Positions 35,144 through 45,592 of a stretch of DNA of 64,000 nt are shown piece by piece. A program made the translations under genes and the position numbers. This DNA is from Bacteroidota bacterium. GTDB taxonomy: Bacteria; Bacteroidota; Bacteroidia; Flavobacteriales; Flavobacteriaceae. The notes under the pieces were generated by a model, which was not told the origin of the DNA, ran no database searches, and saw nothing but the letters and a program-made list of their open reading frames with translations. Position 1 is the first letter of the stretch; each line of letters begins with the position of its first letter. The stretch lies in assembly GCA_018267095.1 (NCBI GenBank), contig JAFDZC010000006.1:62001-126000 (forward strand), written 5' to 3'.

Positions 35144-36811
35144 TTAAAAAATTGTTTTGAAACTAATATGGACAATTGAATTAGCACTCTTAATTTCAGA
35201 AGTTTGAGCGCTTCCGTTAGCGTAAATTAAATTGATAAGTCCGTTTTTGGTGATTACGCCTAAACCTATTCCAAGGCCTAATAAATTGCCATTCTTATTG
35301 ATGGTTTTGTCTTGATAATATCCGTAGTCGACAATTGAATAAATATATAAGCTTGTCGCGGGAACAAATCGATACTCAGTCATTATTGAGCTGAATAAAT
35401 TTGCTTGCAGACTGTTTTCGTTAAATCCGCGAATCGAGTTGATTCCGCCAAATCGATAAAGTTCGTTCGTAATATAATGGTTGCTGTTGAGAAAGAAATT
35501 TTCAGTTTTGATGCAAATGTTGTTTTTCTGATTCAAGAAAATAATGTGTTTAGCATTGAGCTGTCCAAAAAACTGTTGGTCTTGATTGAGTTTTGAAGTT
35601 CTTGAACCGCTTCCGATTTTAAAATTAATTTTGGTTTTTTCTGAAAACAAGAAGTTGTCAGGTCTCCAATCGGTAAATTCAAACTCAGAAGTGACAAAAT
35701 GATTGCTGAAATCGTTGAGTAATGTTGTGTTTTGGTTTTGAATGTCGCTTGACTCTGCTGATTGATATCCTAAGTAAAGTCGTGTATTGTAGTTAAAAAA
35801 ATAGCCCAAATCAAGATTGGTTTTGGTGTTTTGAAAAGTGCTGTCTTGTTTAAAAATGTTGAGCTGAGCCTTAATGCCTAAAGGGCTTTTGAAAATATAA
35901 GGAAGATTAATGTTGGCGTTAAAAGTTTTTTGGTCTTTGCCGTCGCTTTTCCAATACACAGAAAAAGTTTCGCCAGATTTTAAAAGATTGGTTAAAGTTA
36001 AATCAAGGTATCCGTTTACAGTGAGTTTTTTGGTCTCGCTGTTGGTAAAACCTACGAAACCTTCAAAGTTGTTGGCTCTGGCTTTTTCGAGATAGCAATA
36101 AATTTTGGTAGAATCAGGTTTGAAAAGGATTTCAGGATATTTCGTCTGTCTGATGAAACGGAACTTATCTATTTCAGAAGCTAAGTTTTTTAGGTTCTGT
36201 TGCGTAAATGCTCTTTTGCGATAAATGCGTTTGAGTTGTTTTAAATGACTTGCCGGAAAATTCACTTCACCTTTAATGACTATATCGTCAAAATGTCTTT
36301 CGGTTTCTGTTTTAACTTCAAGTTCGGCATATAGTTTTTGTTCGCGGCGTTTGAGTTTCGTGAGTTTTATCTGCGATAACGCCCAACCTTTTTTTTCAAG
36401 TTGATTTAATGTCTGCTGTAAATAGTTTTCGGTTTCAGAATAAGCAATTTTTATTGTGTCTGTTTTTGGGTCAATGATGTCTAGTTTTTTTAATGGTGAA
36501 TCATTACCTATATATAGGTGTGATTGTTTGACTAGAATACCCAGTTTCACTTTATATGTGTGAGTTGAGTCATTTATTTTTTCTTGCGCTATAACTTCTG
36601 ATTCAATATAACCGATAGATTGCAGTTTTTTGTTGAAATGATTGAATTCATCTACAAGGCTTTTTTGATTTTCAAGTTTAGGATTGTATCCGATTGAATC
36701 TATCTGTTTTTGTTCTGATATATTTTCGCTTGAAATTTTTAAATATTGTTTCTGTGCCAGGGCTTCCCCGGATAAAAAAATCAATACCAACAAGAAAAAA
36801 AACTTTTTCAA
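35144..36811 (-). CDS. Omp85/BamA-superfamily outer-membrane protein
   Basis: Outer-membrane barrel protein of about 555 aa. Signal peptide MKKFFFLLVLIFLSGEALAQ; periplasmic part to about residue 240 with POTRA-like beta-alpha-alpha-beta-beta units (LQKKGWALSQIKLTKL-like and FDDIVIKGEVNFPASHLKQL segments); then a 16-strand-type barrel with the Omp85 lid motif RGFNENS near 465 and a terminal Phe. It could insert or secrete proteins (BamA, TamA or ShlB relatives), but it is shorter than BamA. The TTG at 36811 is chosen because it gives the best signal peptide; another TTG lies at 36817. Divergent from rpsL; susC follows 97 bp downstream. Confidence 0.75.
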   Translation of the reverse strand: MKKFFFLLVLIFLSGEALAQKQYLKISSENISEQKQIDSIGYNPKLENQKSLVDEFNHFNKKLQSIGYIESEVIAQEKINDSTHTYKVKLGILVKQSHLYIGNDSPLKKLDIIDPKTDTIKIAYSETENYLQQTLNQLEKKGWALSQIKLTKLKRREQKLYAELEVKTETERHFDDIVIKGEVNFPASHLKQLKRIYRKRAFTQQNLKNLASEIDKFRFIRQTKYPEILFKPDSTKIYCYLEKARANNFEGFVGFTNSETKKLTVNGYLDLTLTNLLKSGETFSVYWKSDGKDQKTFNANINLPYIFKSPLGIKAQLNIFKQDSTFQNTKTNLDLGYFFNYNTRLYLGYQSAESSDIQNQNTTLLNDFSNHFVTSEFEFTDWRPDNFLFSEKTKINFKIGSGSRTSKLNQDQQFFGQLNAKHIIFLNQKNNICIKTENFFLNSNHYITNELYRFGGINSIRGFNENSLQANLFSSIMTEYRFVPATSLYIYSIVDYGYYQDKTINKNGNLLGLGIGLGVITKNGLINLIYANGSAQTSEIKSANSIVHISFKTIF

Positions 36812-36828
36812 AACCAATTTTATTAGGT

Positions 36829-36836
36829 CAAATGTA
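36829..36836 (-). promoter_or_regulatory. -7 box of the Omp85-like gene
   Basis: The minus strand reads TACATTTG, a full match to TAnnTTTG, about 18 bp before the chosen TTG start. A -33 TTG at the usual spacing is not evident. Confidence 0.45.
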
Positions 36837-36907
36837 ACGCAAAAAACGGCAGTTTATCGTATGAGGCGAAATGTTGAAGAATGCGTTTGAAAATTAATGA
36901 ATTAAGA

Positions 36908-36938
36908 TTTGTTTTGAAAAAAAATATTTCTACATTTG
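36908..36938 (+). promoter_or_regulatory. Main promoter of the ribosomal protein cluster
   Basis: TTTG (36908-36911), exactly 19 bp, then TACATTTG (36931-36938) is a textbook Bacteroidota promoter. Initiation near 36945 gives a leader of about 45 nt with a small CCCG/CGGG hairpin at 36943-36957. Confidence 0.85.
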
Positions 36939-36990
36939 CAACCCCGTAAAAAGCGGGAATTTATAACATAATATTTTTTTAGTATTAATT

Positions 36991-37371
36991 ATGCCAACAA
37001 TTCAACAATTAGTAAGAACTGGAAGAACCCAGATAACTAAGAAGAGTAAATCGGTTGCTTTAGATTCTTGTCCACAAAGAAGAGGCGTATGTACACGTGT
37101 TTACACCACGACACCTAAAAAGCCAAACTCAGCGATGCGTAAAGTTGCGCGTGTGCGTTTGACTAATGGTAACGAAGTAAATGCTTACATCCCAGGAGAA
37201 GGTCACAACTTACAAGAGCACTCGATAGTATTAGTTAGGGGAGGAAGGGTAAAAGATTTACCGGGAGTTAGATACCACATCGTTCGTGGAGCACTTGATA
37301 CCTCAGGTGTTGCCGGAAGAACGCAAAGAAGATCTAAGTACGGTGCAAAACGCCCAAAAGACAAAAAGTAA
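36991..37371 (+). CDS. rpsL: 30S ribosomal protein S12
   Basis: Decoding-site protein of 126 aa and first gene of the cluster. It contains [20 protein letters not shown] and [13 protein letters not shown]. The lysines in KKPNS and RVKDLPG, where substitutions cause streptomycin resistance in other bacteria, are the wild-type residues, so this allele should be streptomycin-sensitive at this site. It lies 24 bp before rpsG, without a Shine-Dalgarno sequence. Confidence 0.98.
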   Translation: MPTIQQLVRTGRTQITKKSKSVALDSCPQRRGVCTRVYTTTPKKPNSAMRKVARVRLTNGNEVNAYIPGEGHNLQEHSIVLVRGGRVKDLPGVRYHIVRGALDTSGVAGRTQRRSKYGAKRPKDKK

Positions 37372-37395
37372 TCTAAAAACTTTTAAAGAAAAGAC

Positions 37396-37872
37396 ATGAG
37401 AAAAAGACAGGCCAAAAAAAGACCTCTTTTACCAGATCCAAAGTTTAACGATCAATTGGTTACGCGTTTTGTAAACAACTTGATGTGGGATGGTAAAAAA
37501 TCAACTGCTTTCAAAGTGTTCTACGATGCCATTGACATCGTTGAATCTAAAAAGCAGGACGCTGAGAAGTCAGCTCTTGAAATCTGGAAAGATGCATTAA
37601 CTAATGTCATGCCGCACGTAGAGGTTCGTTCACGTCGTGTGGGTGGGGCTACTTTCCAAATCCCAATGCAAATCAGACCTGATCGCAAAATTTCAGTTGC
37701 GATGAAATGGTTGATTCTCTATGCTCGTAAAAGAAACGAGAAATCTATGGCTCAAAAATTAGCTTCAGAAGTTTTGGCTGCTGCCAGAGAAGAAGGAGCT
37801 GCTGTTAAAAAGAGAATGGATACGCACAAAATGGCAGAAGCTAATAAAGCATTCTCTCACTTTAGATTTTAA
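37396..37872 (+). CDS. rpsG: 30S ribosomal protein S7
   Basis: Head-assembly protein of 158 aa that binds the 3' domain of 16S rRNA. It begins [19 protein letters not shown] and contains the conserved [17 protein letters not shown] and [16 protein letters not shown] segments. It sits between rpsL and fusA as in the str operon; only 5 bp separate it from fusA. Confidence 0.98.
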   Translation: MRKRQAKKRPLLPDPKFNDQLVTRFVNNLMWDGKKSTAFKVFYDAIDIVESKKQDAEKSALEIWKDALTNVMPHVEVRSRRVGGATFQIPMQIRPDRKISVAMKWLILYARKRNEKSMAQKLASEVLAAAREEGAAVKKRMDTHKMAEANKAFSHFRF

Positions 37873-37877
37873 TTAAG

Positions 37878-40034
37878 ATGGCAAGAGATTTAAAATTCAC
37901 TAGAAATATCGGAATTGCTGCGCACATTGATGCCGGTAAAACTACTACTACAGAGCGTATTTTGTTCTATACTGGTAAATCTCACAAAATCGGTGAGGTG
38001 CACGATGGTGCTGCTACTATGGACTGGATGGCTCAAGAGCAAGAGCGTGGTATTACCATTACTTCTGCTGCTACAACTTGTGAGTGGAATTTTCCAACAG
38101 TACAAGGTAAATTAACTCCAGAATCAAAACCATATCACTTCAATATCATCGATACTCCGGGACACGTTGATTTTACCGTAGAGGTAAACCGTTCTTTGCG
38201 TGTATTGGACGGATTGGTATTCTTGTTTTCTGCGGTTGATGGGGTTGAGCCACAATCAGAAACCAACTGGCGTTTGGCTGATCAATACCGTGTTCCTCGT
38301 ATGGGATTCGTGAACAAAATGGACCGTCAAGGTTCAAACTTCTTGGCTGTTTGTCAACAAGTTCGCGATATGTTAAAATCAAACGCTGTTGCGATTACTC
38401 TTCCAATTGGTGAAGAAGCTGATTTCAAAGGAGTAGTTGATTTGGTAAAAAACCAAGCTATTGTTTGGCATGACGAAACGCAAGGAGCTACGTTTGACGT
38501 GGTTGATATCCCTGCGGACATGGTAGACGAAGTAAAACAATACCGTTCAATCTTGATCGAGGCGGTTGCTGAGTATGATGAGAACTTGCTCGACAAATAC
38601 ATGGAAGATGAAAACTCAATCACTGAGGATGAAATCAACAATGCATTGCGTGCAGCAACGATAGACATGGCGATTATTCCGATGATTGCCGGTTCATCAT
38701 TCAAAAATAAAGGTGTTCAATTTATGTTGGATGCTGTATGCAAATATTTGCCTTCTCCGCTTGACAAAGAAGGTATCCAAGGAATTCACCCTGACGATGC
38801 TGATTTGTTAGAAGAAGATCAAACCAAAATCTTGCGTCGTCCTGACGTAAAAGAGCCGTTTGCTGCTTTGGCATTTAAGATTGCTACTGACCCATATGTT
38901 GGTCGTTTGGCGTTCTTCCGTGCTTATTCAGGTCGTTTGGATGCTGGTTCTTACATCTTGAACACACGTTCAGGAAACAAAGAGCGTATCTCTCGTATCT
39001 ACCAAATGCACGCGAACAAACAAAACCCAATTGATTACATCGAGGCAGGTGATATTGGAGCTGCTGTAGGATTTAAAGATATCAAGACAGGTGATACCAT
39101 GTGTGATGAAAAACACCCAATCATCCTTGAATCAATGAAATTCCCTGATCCGGTTATCGGTATCGCCATTGAGCCTAAAACTAAAGCGGATGTTGATAAA
39201 ATGGGTATGGCTTTGGCAAAATTAGCTGAAGAAGATCCTACGTTTACTGTTAGAACGGATGAGGCTTCAGGTCAAACAATCATTTCAGGTATGGGTGAGC
39301 TTCACTTAGATATCTTGGTAGACCGTATGAAACGTGAGTTCAAGGTTGAAGTGAATCAAGGTGAGCCACAAGTTGAGTACAAAGAAGCTTTTACTAAATC
39401 AGCGCAACACCGTGAGGTTTACAAAAAGCAATCTGGTGGACGTGGTAAATTCGGGGACATCGTATTCCGTTTGGAGCCTGCTGATGAAGTGGACGGTAAA
39501 GTACCGGTTGGATTACAATTCGTGAACGAAGTAAAAGGTGGTAACGTTCCTAAAGAATTTATCCCGGCGGTTGAGAAAGGTTTCCGCGAAGCGATGAAAA
39601 CAGGTCCTTTGGCTGGATATGTGGTGGATAGTTTAAAGGTAACTCTTTTGGACGGTTCATACCACCCGGTGGATTCTGATGCGCTTTCATTCGAATTGGC
39701 AGCGAAAATGGGTTACAAAGAAGTAGCGAAAGCTGCCGGAGCTGTTATCCTTGAGCCAATCATGAAAATCGAAGTAATCACTCCAGAAGAAAATATGGGT
39801 GATATCGTAGGTGACTTGAACCGTAGAAGAGGTCAAGTAAACGACATGGGTGATAGAGCAGGTGCTAAAACGATTAAAGCACACGTTCCGTTGTCAGAAA
39901 TGTTCGGTTATGTGACTACTTTGAGAACGCTTTCTTCAGGTAGAGCTACTTCAACGATGGAGTTCTCTCACTACGAACAAACTCCTTCGAATATTTCAGA
40001 TGAAGTAATCAAAAAAGCAAAAGGTAACGCTTAA
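37878..40034 (+). CDS. fusA: Translation elongation factor G
   Basis: GTPase of 718 aa that drives ribosomal translocation and, with RRF, recycling. G1 is [12 protein letters not shown] (about 15-26), G2 includes [12 protein letters not shown]3 is DTPGHVDF, and G4 is NKMDRQ. Domains II-V follow, with [15 protein letters not shown] in domain III and the domain IV/V region ending [17 protein letters not shown]. Length is slightly above the E. coli 704. rpsJ follows after 11 bp; no tuf gene is present here. Confidence 0.98.
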   Translation: MARDLKFTRNIGIAAHIDAGKTTTTERILFYTGKSHKIGEVHDGAATMDWMAQEQERGITITSAATTCEWNFPTVQGKLTPESKPYHFNIIDTPGHVDFTVEVNRSLRVLDGLVFLFSAVDGVEPQSETNWRLADQYRVPRMGFVNKMDRQGSNFLAVCQQVRDMLKSNAVAITLPIGEEADFKGVVDLVKNQAIVWHDETQGATFDVVDIPADMVDEVKQYRSILIEAVAEYDENLLDKYMEDENSITEDEINNALRAATIDMAIIPMIAGSSFKNKGVQFMLDAVCKYLPSPLDKEGIQGIHPDDADLLEEDQTKILRRPDVKEPFAALAFKIATDPYVGRLAFFRAYSGRLDAGSYILNTRSGNKERISRIYQMHANKQNPIDYIEAGDIGAAVGFKDIKTGDTMCDEKHPIILESMKFPDPVIGIAIEPKTKADVDKMGMALAKLAEEDPTFTVRTDEASGQTIISGMGELHLDILVDRMKREFKVEVNQGEPQVEYKEAFTKSAQHREVYKKQSGGRGKFGDIVFRLEPADEVDGKVPVGLQFVNEVKGGNVPKEFIPAVEKGFREAMKTGPLAGYVVDSLKVTLLDGSYHPVDSDALSFELAAKMGYKEVAKAAGAVILEPIMKIEVITPEENMGDIVGDLNRRRGQVNDMGDRAGAKTIKAHVPLSEMFGYVTTLRTLSSGRATSTMEFSHYEQTPSNISDEVIKKAKGNA

Positions 40035-40045
40035 TTCTTAACAAG

Positions 40046-40351
40046 ATGAGTCAAAAAATCAGAATAAAATTGAAGTCTTACGATCATATGTTGGTGGACA
40101 AGTCATCAGAAAAGATTGTAAAAACAGTAAAAAGTACTGGTGCTGTAGTGACAGGTCCTATTCCGTTGCCTACGCATAAAAAACTTTTCACCGTATTGCG
40201 TTCTCCGCACGTAAACAAAAAAGCGAGAGAGCAATTCGAAGTAATGTCATACAAAAGATTGATTGATATTTATTCATCATCTTCAAAAACCATTGATGCA
40301 CTTATGAAATTAGAGTTGCCAAGTGGTGTTGAAGTTGAAATCAAAGTGTGA
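40046..40351 (+). CDS. rpsJ: 30S ribosomal protein S10
   Basis: Ribosomal head protein of 101 aa, also the NusE antitermination factor in E. coli. It contains [37 protein letters not shown] (in pieces) and a C-terminal [11 protein letters not shown]. Directly downstream of fusA, which fuses the str and S10 operons. A 96-bp gap with a strong hairpin follows. Confidence 0.97.
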   Translation: MSQKIRIKLKSYDHMLVDKSSEKIVKTVKSTGAVVTGPIPLPTHKKLFTVLRSPHVNKKAREQFEVMSYKRLIDIYSSSSKTIDALMKLELPSGVEVEIKV

Positions 40352-40370
40352 TCATAAAAACACCTAAGTT

Positions 40371-40400
40371 AAAGTACTGGGATTTCGGTCTCGGTACTTT
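40371..40400 (+). promoter_or_regulatory. Structured leader hairpin before rplC-rplD (L3/L4)
   Basis: Thirteen consecutive pairs (three of them G-U) join 40371-40383 and 40388-40400 around a TTCG tetraloop; the outer seven pairs are AAAGTAC with GTACTTT. No T tract follows, so it is not a simple terminator. It lies in a 96-bp gap (40352-40447) inside an otherwise compact operon. The rest of the gap is AT-rich (TTATTAATTATTAATTATTT before the start). Autoregulation by L4, as in other bacteria, is inference. Confidence 0.65.
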
Positions 40401-40447
40401 CCTTATGTCTAAATCAAAAAGAATTTATTAATTATTAATTATTTTAT

Positions 40448-41065
40448 ATGTCTGGGTTAATTGGTAGAAAAATCGGCATGACCAGCATTTTCGATGAGAA
40501 CGGGAAAAATATTCCTTGTACGGTAATCGAGGCTGGACCATGTGTAGTTACCCAAGTCAGAACCAATGAGGTTGACGGGTATGAAGCGTTACAACTTGGT
40601 TTCGATGACAAAGATGAGAAACATTCCACTAAAGCGGCTGTAGGTCACTTTAAAAAAGCCGGAACTGTTGCTAAGAAAAAAGTCGTTGAATTCAAAGATT
40701 TCGCAAGCGAGCAAAAATTAGGAGACGTTATTGACGTAACCATTTTTGAAGAAGGAGAATTTGTAGATATTCAAGGAGTATCTAAAGGAAAAGGTTTCCA
40801 AGGTGTTGTTAAACGTCACGGATTTGGTGGTGTTGGACAGTCTACACACGGTCAACACAACCGTTTGAGAGCGCCGGGATCTGTAGGAGCTTCATCTTAT
40901 CCGTCACGTGTATTCAAAGGAATGCGTATGGCTGGAAGAATGGGAGCTGATAATGTAAAAGTTCAAAACCTTAGAGTTTTAAAAGTCGTAGCTGATAAAA
41001 ACCTTCTTGTTGTTAAAGGTTGTATTCCAGGACACAAAAACTCTTATGTAATCATTCAGAAGTAA
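40448..41065 (+). CDS. rplC: 50S ribosomal protein L3
   Basis: Early-assembling 23S rRNA-binding protein of 205 aa. It begins [19 protein letters not shown] and contains the central loop segment [20 protein letters not shown], which reaches the peptidyl-transferase region; GQ in this loop is the methylated glutamine site in E. coli. The stop overlaps the rplD start by one base (TAATG). Confidence 0.97.
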   Translation: MSGLIGRKIGMTSIFDENGKNIPCTVIEAGPCVVTQVRTNEVDGYEALQLGFDDKDEKHSTKAAVGHFKKAGTVAKKKVVEFKDFASEQKLGDVIDVTIFEEGEFVDIQGVSKGKGFQGVVKRHGFGGVGQSTHGQHNRLRAPGSVGASSYPSRVFKGMRMAGRMGADNVKVQNLRVLKVVADKNLLVVKGCIPGHKNSYVIIQK

Positions 41066-41694
41066 TGGAAGTAAAAGTTTTAGATAAAACCGGAAAAGAA
41101 ACAGGTAGAAAAGTTCAACTTTCAGACTCTGTTTTCGCTATTGAGCCGAATAACCACGCGATTTATTTAGATGTTAAGCAATACTTGGCGAATCAAAGAC
41201 AAGGAACGCACAAAGCTAAAGAGCGTGCAGAAGTTATCGGAAGTACCCGCAAAATCAAAAAGCAAAAAGGGACCGGTACGGCTCGTGCAGGAAGTAAAAA
41301 AAGTCCATTGTTCAAAGGTGGAGGTACTGTTTTTGGACCACGTCCGCGCAGCTACTCTTTCAAATTGAACAAAACTTTGAAGCGTTTGGCTCGTAAGTCA
41401 GCTTTGTCTTTGAAAGCAAAAGAATCAAATTTGATCGTTGTTGAAGACTTCGATTTTGAAGCGCCAAGCACCAAAAATTTCCTTACTGTATTGAAAGCTT
41501 TGGGCTTAGATAACAAAAAATCTTTGTTCGTGTTGGGAGATACAAATAAAAATGTATATTTGTCCTCACGCAATTTAAAGGCGTCTAGCGTTGTAACTAG
41601 CTCAGAATTAAATACTTACGCTGTTTTAAACGCTAATAATTTGGTACTTTTAGAGAGCTCTTTAGAAGGAATTGAAGAAAATTTAAGCAAATAA
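41065..41694 (+). CDS. rplD: 50S ribosomal protein L4
   Basis: Exit-tunnel protein of 209 aa. In E. coli it also autoregulates the S10 operon. The ATG at 41065 overlaps the rplC stop by one base and begins [17 protein letters not shown]; the longer frame from 41020 is a run-on inside rplC. The tunnel loop is visible as [20 protein letters not shown] and [13 protein letters not shown]. Confidence 0.97.
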   Translation: MEVKVLDKTGKETGRKVQLSDSVFAIEPNNHAIYLDVKQYLANQRQGTHKAKERAEVIGSTRKIKKQKGTGTARAGSKKSPLFKGGGTVFGPRPRSYSFKLNKTLKRLARKSALSLKAKESNLIVVEDFDFEAPSTKNFLTVLKALGLDNKKSLFVLGDTNKNVYLSSRNLKASSVVTSSELNTYAVLNANNLVLLESSLEGIEENLSK

Positions 41695-41700
41695 TAGGAG

Positions 41701-41991
41701 ATGAGTATCATAATTAAACCTATAGTAACTGAGAAAGTAACCAAGCAAGGTGAGGTACTGAATCAATTTGGTTTTGTGGTAGACAAGAAAGCCAACAAAG
41801 TTGAAATCAAGAAAGCGGTTGAGGCTGCTTACGGAGTTTCAGTGGTTTCTGTCAACACCATGAATGTAAGACCGGATCGTTCAGTTAAATACACTAAGAG
41901 CGGACTTATCAGCGGAAAGACCAACGCCTACAAAAAAGCGATTGTTCAAGTACAAGAAGGAGAAACAATTGATTTTTATAACAACATCTAA
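41701..41991 (+). CDS. rplW: 50S ribosomal protein L23
   Basis: Protein of 96 aa at the tunnel exit that docks trigger factor and SRP. It contains [11 protein letters not shown], the helix [20 protein letters not shown] and the basic loop region [20 protein letters not shown] directly abuts the ATG, too close to work as a normal Shine-Dalgarno site. Confidence 0.96.
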   Translation: MSIIIKPIVTEKVTKQGEVLNQFGFVVDKKANKVEIKKAVEAAYGVSVVSVNTMNVRPDRSVKYTKSGLISGKTNAYKKAIVQVQEGETIDFYNNI

Positions 41992-42005
41992 TAAGAGGCA
42001 GTATT

Positions 42006-42830
42006 ATGTCAGTTAGAAAACTAAAACCTATTACCCCGGGCCAGCGTTTTAGAGTTGTGAATAGTTTTGACGCTATCACAACTGATAAGCCGGAACGCTC
42101 ATTGTTAGCGCCGATAAAAAGCTCTGGAGGTAGAAATAGTCAAGGAAAAATGACCATGCGTTACACTGGCGGTGGTCACAAAAAACGTTATCGTATCATC
42201 GATTTCAAAAGAACCAAAGCTGGAATTCCTGCTACGGTAAAATCTATCGAGTACGATCCAAACAGAACGGCGTTCATCGCTTTGTTGGCTTATGCTGACG
42301 GTGAAAAAACGTATGTAATTGCCCAAAACGGTTTGCAAGTTGGCCAGACAGTAATGTCAGGCGAAGGTGTTCAACCGGAAATTGGCAACAGCATGCCATT
42401 GAGCAAAATTCCTTTGGGAACTGTTATTTCATGCATCGAATTGCGTCCGGGTCAAGGAGCTGTTATTGCTCGTTCAGCCGGTACTTTTGCGCAATTGATG
42501 GCGAGAGACGGAAAATATGCGACCATCAAAATGCCTTCAGGTGAAACAAGATTGATCTTGCTTACTTGTTCGGCTACGATTGGAGCAGTGTCTAACTCAG
42601 ATCACCAGTTAATCGTTTCAGGTAAAGCAGGTAGATCAAGATGGTTGGGCAGAAGACCAAGAACTAGAGCTGTAGCAATGAACCCTGTTGATCACCCAAT
42701 GGGTGGTGGTGAAGGACGTTCATCTGGAGGTCACCCACGTTCAAGAAAAGGTCTTCCGGCTAAAGGTTACAGAACACGTGCTTTGGCTAATCCGAGCAAT
42801 AAGTATATTGTAGAACGCAGAAAGAAATAA
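42006..42830 (+). CDS. rplB: 50S ribosomal protein L2
   Basis: Large-subunit core protein of 274 aa needed for subunit association and peptidyl transfer. It begins with [14 protein letters not shown], contains the OB-fold and SH3-like domains, and keeps the C-terminal [19 protein letters not shown] motif with the functionally important histidine. Length matches E. coli (273). Confidence 0.98.
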   Translation: MSVRKLKPITPGQRFRVVNSFDAITTDKPERSLLAPIKSSGGRNSQGKMTMRYTGGGHKKRYRIIDFKRTKAGIPATVKSIEYDPNRTAFIALLAYADGEKTYVIAQNGLQVGQTVMSGEGVQPEIGNSMPLSKIPLGTVISCIELRPGQGAVIARSAGTFAQLMARDGKYATIKMPSGETRLILLTCSATIGAVSNSDHQLIVSGKAGRSRWLGRRPRTRAVAMNPVDHPMGGGEGRSSGGHPRSRKGLPAKGYRTRALANPSNKYIVERRKK

Positions 42831-42836
42831 TAAGAT

Positions 42837-43115
42837 ATGGCACGTTCATTAAAGAAAGGACCTTACGTTCACTATAAATTAGAGAAAAAAGTTCTGGAGA
42901 ACATTGAAAATGGAAACAAAGGCGTGGTGAAAACCTGGTCAAGAGCTTCTATGATTACTCCGGACTTTGTTGGGCAAACCATCGCAGTACACAACGGACG
43001 TCAATTCGTTCCTGTGTATGTGACTGAAAACATGGTTGGGCACAAATTAGGAGAATTTTCACCGACAAGATCATTCCGTGGTCATGCTGGAGCAAAAAAT
43101 AAAGGTAAAAAATAA
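42837..43115 (+). CDS. rpsS: 30S ribosomal protein S19
   Basis: Head protein of 92 aa that complexes with S13 at the A-site finger. It contains [39 protein letters not shown] and [16 protein letters not shown]. Six bases separate it from both neighbours. Confidence 0.97.
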   Translation: MARSLKKGPYVHYKLEKKVLENIENGNKGVVKTWSRASMITPDFVGQTIAVHNGRQFVPVYVTENMVGHKLGEFSPTRSFRGHAGAKNKGKK

Positions 43116-43121
43116 GAAGTC

Positions 43122-43532
43122 ATGGGAGTTCGTAAAAGAGAAACAGCAAACGCAAGAAAAGAATCGAACAAATCGATTGCTTTTGCAAAATTGAATAACT
43201 GCCCTACTTCACCTAGAAAAATGCGCTTAGTAGCAGACTTGGTAAGAGGTCAGAAAGTGGAAAGAGCGTTGAATATTTTAAGATTCAGCACTAAAGAAGC
43301 TTCACGCAAACTAGAGAAACTTTTGTTATCTGCTATCAACAACTGGGAGCAGAAAAACGAAGGTGGCAACGTAGCTGAAGCAGGCTTGATCGTGAAAGAA
43401 ATCCGTGTAGACGGCGGTATGATGTTGAAAAGACTTCGTCCGGCTCCACAAGGAAGAGCACACAGAATTAGAAAACGTTCTAATCACGTAACCATCGTAT
43501 TAGGACAATTAGATAACACACAAAGCAATTAA
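43122..43532 (+). CDS. rplV: 50S ribosomal protein L22
   Basis: Exit-tunnel protein of 136 aa, longer than the E. coli form (110) through a basic N-terminal extension ([15 protein letters not shown]). It contains [18 protein letters not shown] and the tunnel hairpin [20 protein letters not shown], where changes can give macrolide resistance; no disruption is seen. Confidence 0.97.
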   Translation: MGVRKRETANARKESNKSIAFAKLNNCPTSPRKMRLVADLVRGQKVERALNILRFSTKEASRKLEKLLLSAINNWEQKNEGGNVAEAGLIVKEIRVDGGMMLKRLRPAPQGRAHRIRKRSNHVTIVLGQLDNTQSN

Positions 43533-43540
43533 TAAACAGT

Positions 43541-44290
43541 ATGGGACAAAAGACAAATCCAATCGGAAACAGACTTGGTATCATCAGAGGATGGGATTCT
43601 AACTGGTTTGGCGGTAATGACTACGGCGACAAAATCGCTGAAGATTACAAAATCAGAAAGTACATCCACGCTCGTTTATCAAAAGCTAGTGTATCAAAAG
43701 TAATCATTGAGAGAACTTTGAAACTTGTAACCGTTACTATCACTACGGCTCGTCCAGGTATCATCATTGGTAAAGGCGGTCAAGAGGTAGACAAGTTGAA
43801 AGAGGAATTAAAAAAGATTACTGACAAAGAGGTTCAAATTAACATCTTTGAAATCAAAAGACCTGAATTGGATGCTTTTCTAGTTGCGTCAAGCATCGCA
43901 CGTCAAATCGAAAGCCGTATTTCATACAGAAGAGCAATTAAAATGGCTATTGCAGCTTCAATGCGTATGAATGCAGAGGGAATCAAAGTAATGATTTCTG
44001 GCCGTTTAAATGGTGCTGAGATGGCTCGTTCAGAGAATTTCAAAGAAGGACGTATTCCTCTATCAACTTTCAGAGCCGACATCGATTATGCTTTGGCTGA
44101 AGCACATACTACTTACGGTAGAATGGGTATCAAAGTGTGGATCATGAAAGGCGAAGTTTACGGCAAGAGAGATCTTTCTCCGCTTGTAGGAATGGATAAA
44201 AAACAAGCTGCTGGCGGTAAAGGCGATGCTCCAAGAGGAGAGCGCAAACCAGCCAAAGGCGGAAAAGGTGAAGCTCGTAAGAGAAAGTAA
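43541..44290 (+). CDS. rpsC: 30S ribosomal protein S3
   Basis: mRNA-entry protein of 249 aa with helicase-related residues. It begins [20 protein letters not shown] and keeps the KH-domain loop [16 protein letters not shown]. The C-terminal domain has [12 protein letters not shown] and [13 protein letters not shown], then a Gly/Lys-rich tail ([11 protein letters not shown]). Confidence 0.98.
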   Translation: MGQKTNPIGNRLGIIRGWDSNWFGGNDYGDKIAEDYKIRKYIHARLSKASVSKVIIERTLKLVTVTITTARPGIIIGKGGQEVDKLKEELKKITDKEVQINIFEIKRPELDAFLVASSIARQIESRISYRRAIKMAIAASMRMNAEGIKVMISGRLNGAEMARSENFKEGRIPLSTFRADIDYALAEAHTTYGRMGIKVWIMKGEVYGKRDLSPLVGMDKKQAAGGKGDAPRGERKPAKGGKGEARKRK

Positions 44291-44308
44291 TTTTTAAATT
44301 AAAGAAAA

Positions 44309-44734
44309 ATGTTACAGCCTAAAAGAACAAAATACCGCAAGGTACAGAAAGGTAGAATGAAAGGAAATGCCAATCGTGGTCATGAACTTTCTAACGGTAT
44401 GTTCGGAATCAAATCAGTACACGAAACAGGTATGTTCCTAACCTCACGTCAAATTGAAGCTGCACGTATTGCTGCAACTCGTTATATGAAACGTGAAGGT
44501 CAGTTGTGGATCAAAATCTTCCCAGATAAGCCTATCACCAAAAAACCTCTTGAGGTTCGTATGGGTAAAGGTAAAGGTGCCGTAGAATATTGGGCAGCTG
44601 TTGTTAAACCAGGAAGAATTATGTTTGAGGTAGGTGGTGTGCCACTAGCAGTTGCAAAAGAAGCATTGCGTTTGGCCGCTCAAAAACTACCGGTAAAAAC
44701 TAAATTCGTTGTAGCCAGAGATTTCGAAGCATAA
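44309..44734 (+). CDS. rplP: 50S ribosomal protein L16
   Basis: Protein of 141 aa near the A-site tRNA elbow. It begins [19 protein letters not shown] and has [22 protein letters not shown] plus the [19 protein letters not shown] loop whose arginine is hydroxylated in E. coli. Placement between rpsC and rpmC is canonical. Confidence 0.97.
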   Translation: MLQPKRTKYRKVQKGRMKGNANRGHELSNGMFGIKSVHETGMFLTSRQIEAARIAATRYMKREGQLWIKIFPDKPITKKPLEVRMGKGKGAVEYWAAVVKPGRIMFEVGGVPLAVAKEALRLAAQKLPVKTKFVVARDFEA

Positions 44735-44745
44735 TATCAAGCATT

Positions 44746-44937
44746 ATGAAACAAAAAGAAATTAAAGATCTTTCCGTAGCAGAATTGCAGGAAAAATTGA
44801 CTCAGACAAAAAAAACCTATAACGATCTCCAAATGGCTCATGCGATTTCTCCAATTGAGAATCCAATGCAAATCAGAACGGTTCGTAGAACTGTTGCCAG
44901 ATTAGCGACTGAGCTTACCAAAAGAGAGTTACAATAA
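44746..44937 (+). CDS. rpmC: 50S ribosomal protein L29
   Basis: Small two-helix protein of 63 aa near the tunnel exit. It begins MKQKEIKDLSVAELQEKL and ends with IRTVRRTVARLATELTKREL, both typical of L29. Confidence 0.95.
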   Translation: MKQKEIKDLSVAELQEKLTQTKKTYNDLQMAHAISPIENPMQIRTVRRTVARLATELTKRELQ

Positions 44938-44952
44938 TCAAAGTAGCTGAAA

Positions 44953-45210
44953 ATGGAAAAAAGAAATTTAAGAAAAGAGAGAATCGGTGTGGTTACTTCA
45001 AACAAAATGGACAAGTCTATTGTTGTTGCTCAAGTAACTAAAGTAAAACACCCGTTATACGGTAAGTTCGTTTTGAAAACGAAAAAATACGTAGCACACG
45101 ACGAAACAAATGACTGCAACATTGGCGATACTGTGAGAATCAGTGAAACTCGTCCACTCAGTAAATCAAAATGTTGGAGATTAGTTGAAATCATTGAAAG
45201 AGCGAAATAA
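44953..45210 (+). CDS. rpsQ: 30S ribosomal protein S17
   Basis: OB-fold 16S rRNA-binding protein of 85 aa. Landmarks are [34 protein letters not shown] and [17 protein letters not shown]. Confidence 0.97.
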   Translation: MEKRNLRKERIGVVTSNKMDKSIVVAQVTKVKHPLYGKFVLKTKKYVAHDETNDCNIGDTVRISETRPLSKSKCWRLVEIIERAK

Positions 45211-45212
45211 TT

Positions 45213-45581
45213 ATGGTACAACAGGAATCAAGACTAAAAGTAGCAGACAACACGGGAGCAAAAGAAGTTCTTACGATCCGTGTTTTAGGAGGAACGAAAC
45301 GTCGTTATGCCTCTGTTGGTGACAAGATTGTAGTATCTATTAAAGACGCTACTCCGAACGGAAACGTTAAAAAAGGAGCGGTTTCAACTGCAGTAGTTGT
45401 GCGTACCAAAAAAGAAGTGAGAAGAGCCGATGGTTCTTATATCCGTTTCGATGACAATGCATGTGTTCTTTTGAATGCGGCAGGTGAAATGAGAGGAACT
45501 CGTGTTTTTGGTCCGGTTGCGAGAGAATTGCGCGAGAAACAATTCATGAAAATTGTATCACTAGCACCTGAAGTGCTTTAA
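45213..45581 (+). CDS. rplN: 50S ribosomal protein L14
   Basis: Subunit-interface protein of 122 aa, contacting L19 and the silencing factor RsfS in other bacteria. It begins [18 protein letters not shown] and includes [20 protein letters not shown] and [23 protein letters not shown] (in pieces). Two bases separate it from rpsQ. Confidence 0.98.
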
Positions 45582-45592
45582 TATTGAAGAAT

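Noticed and set aside
35047-35187. Earlier start for SusC
   Set aside because: The extension overlaps the 3' end of the Omp85-like gene, is rich in Phe and Lys from A/T tracts, and precedes a perfect signal peptide beginning at 35046.
40371-40400. Hairpin before rplC as an intrinsic terminator
   Set aside because: No T tract follows, and it lies in the middle of an operon whose downstream genes have no evident new promoter.
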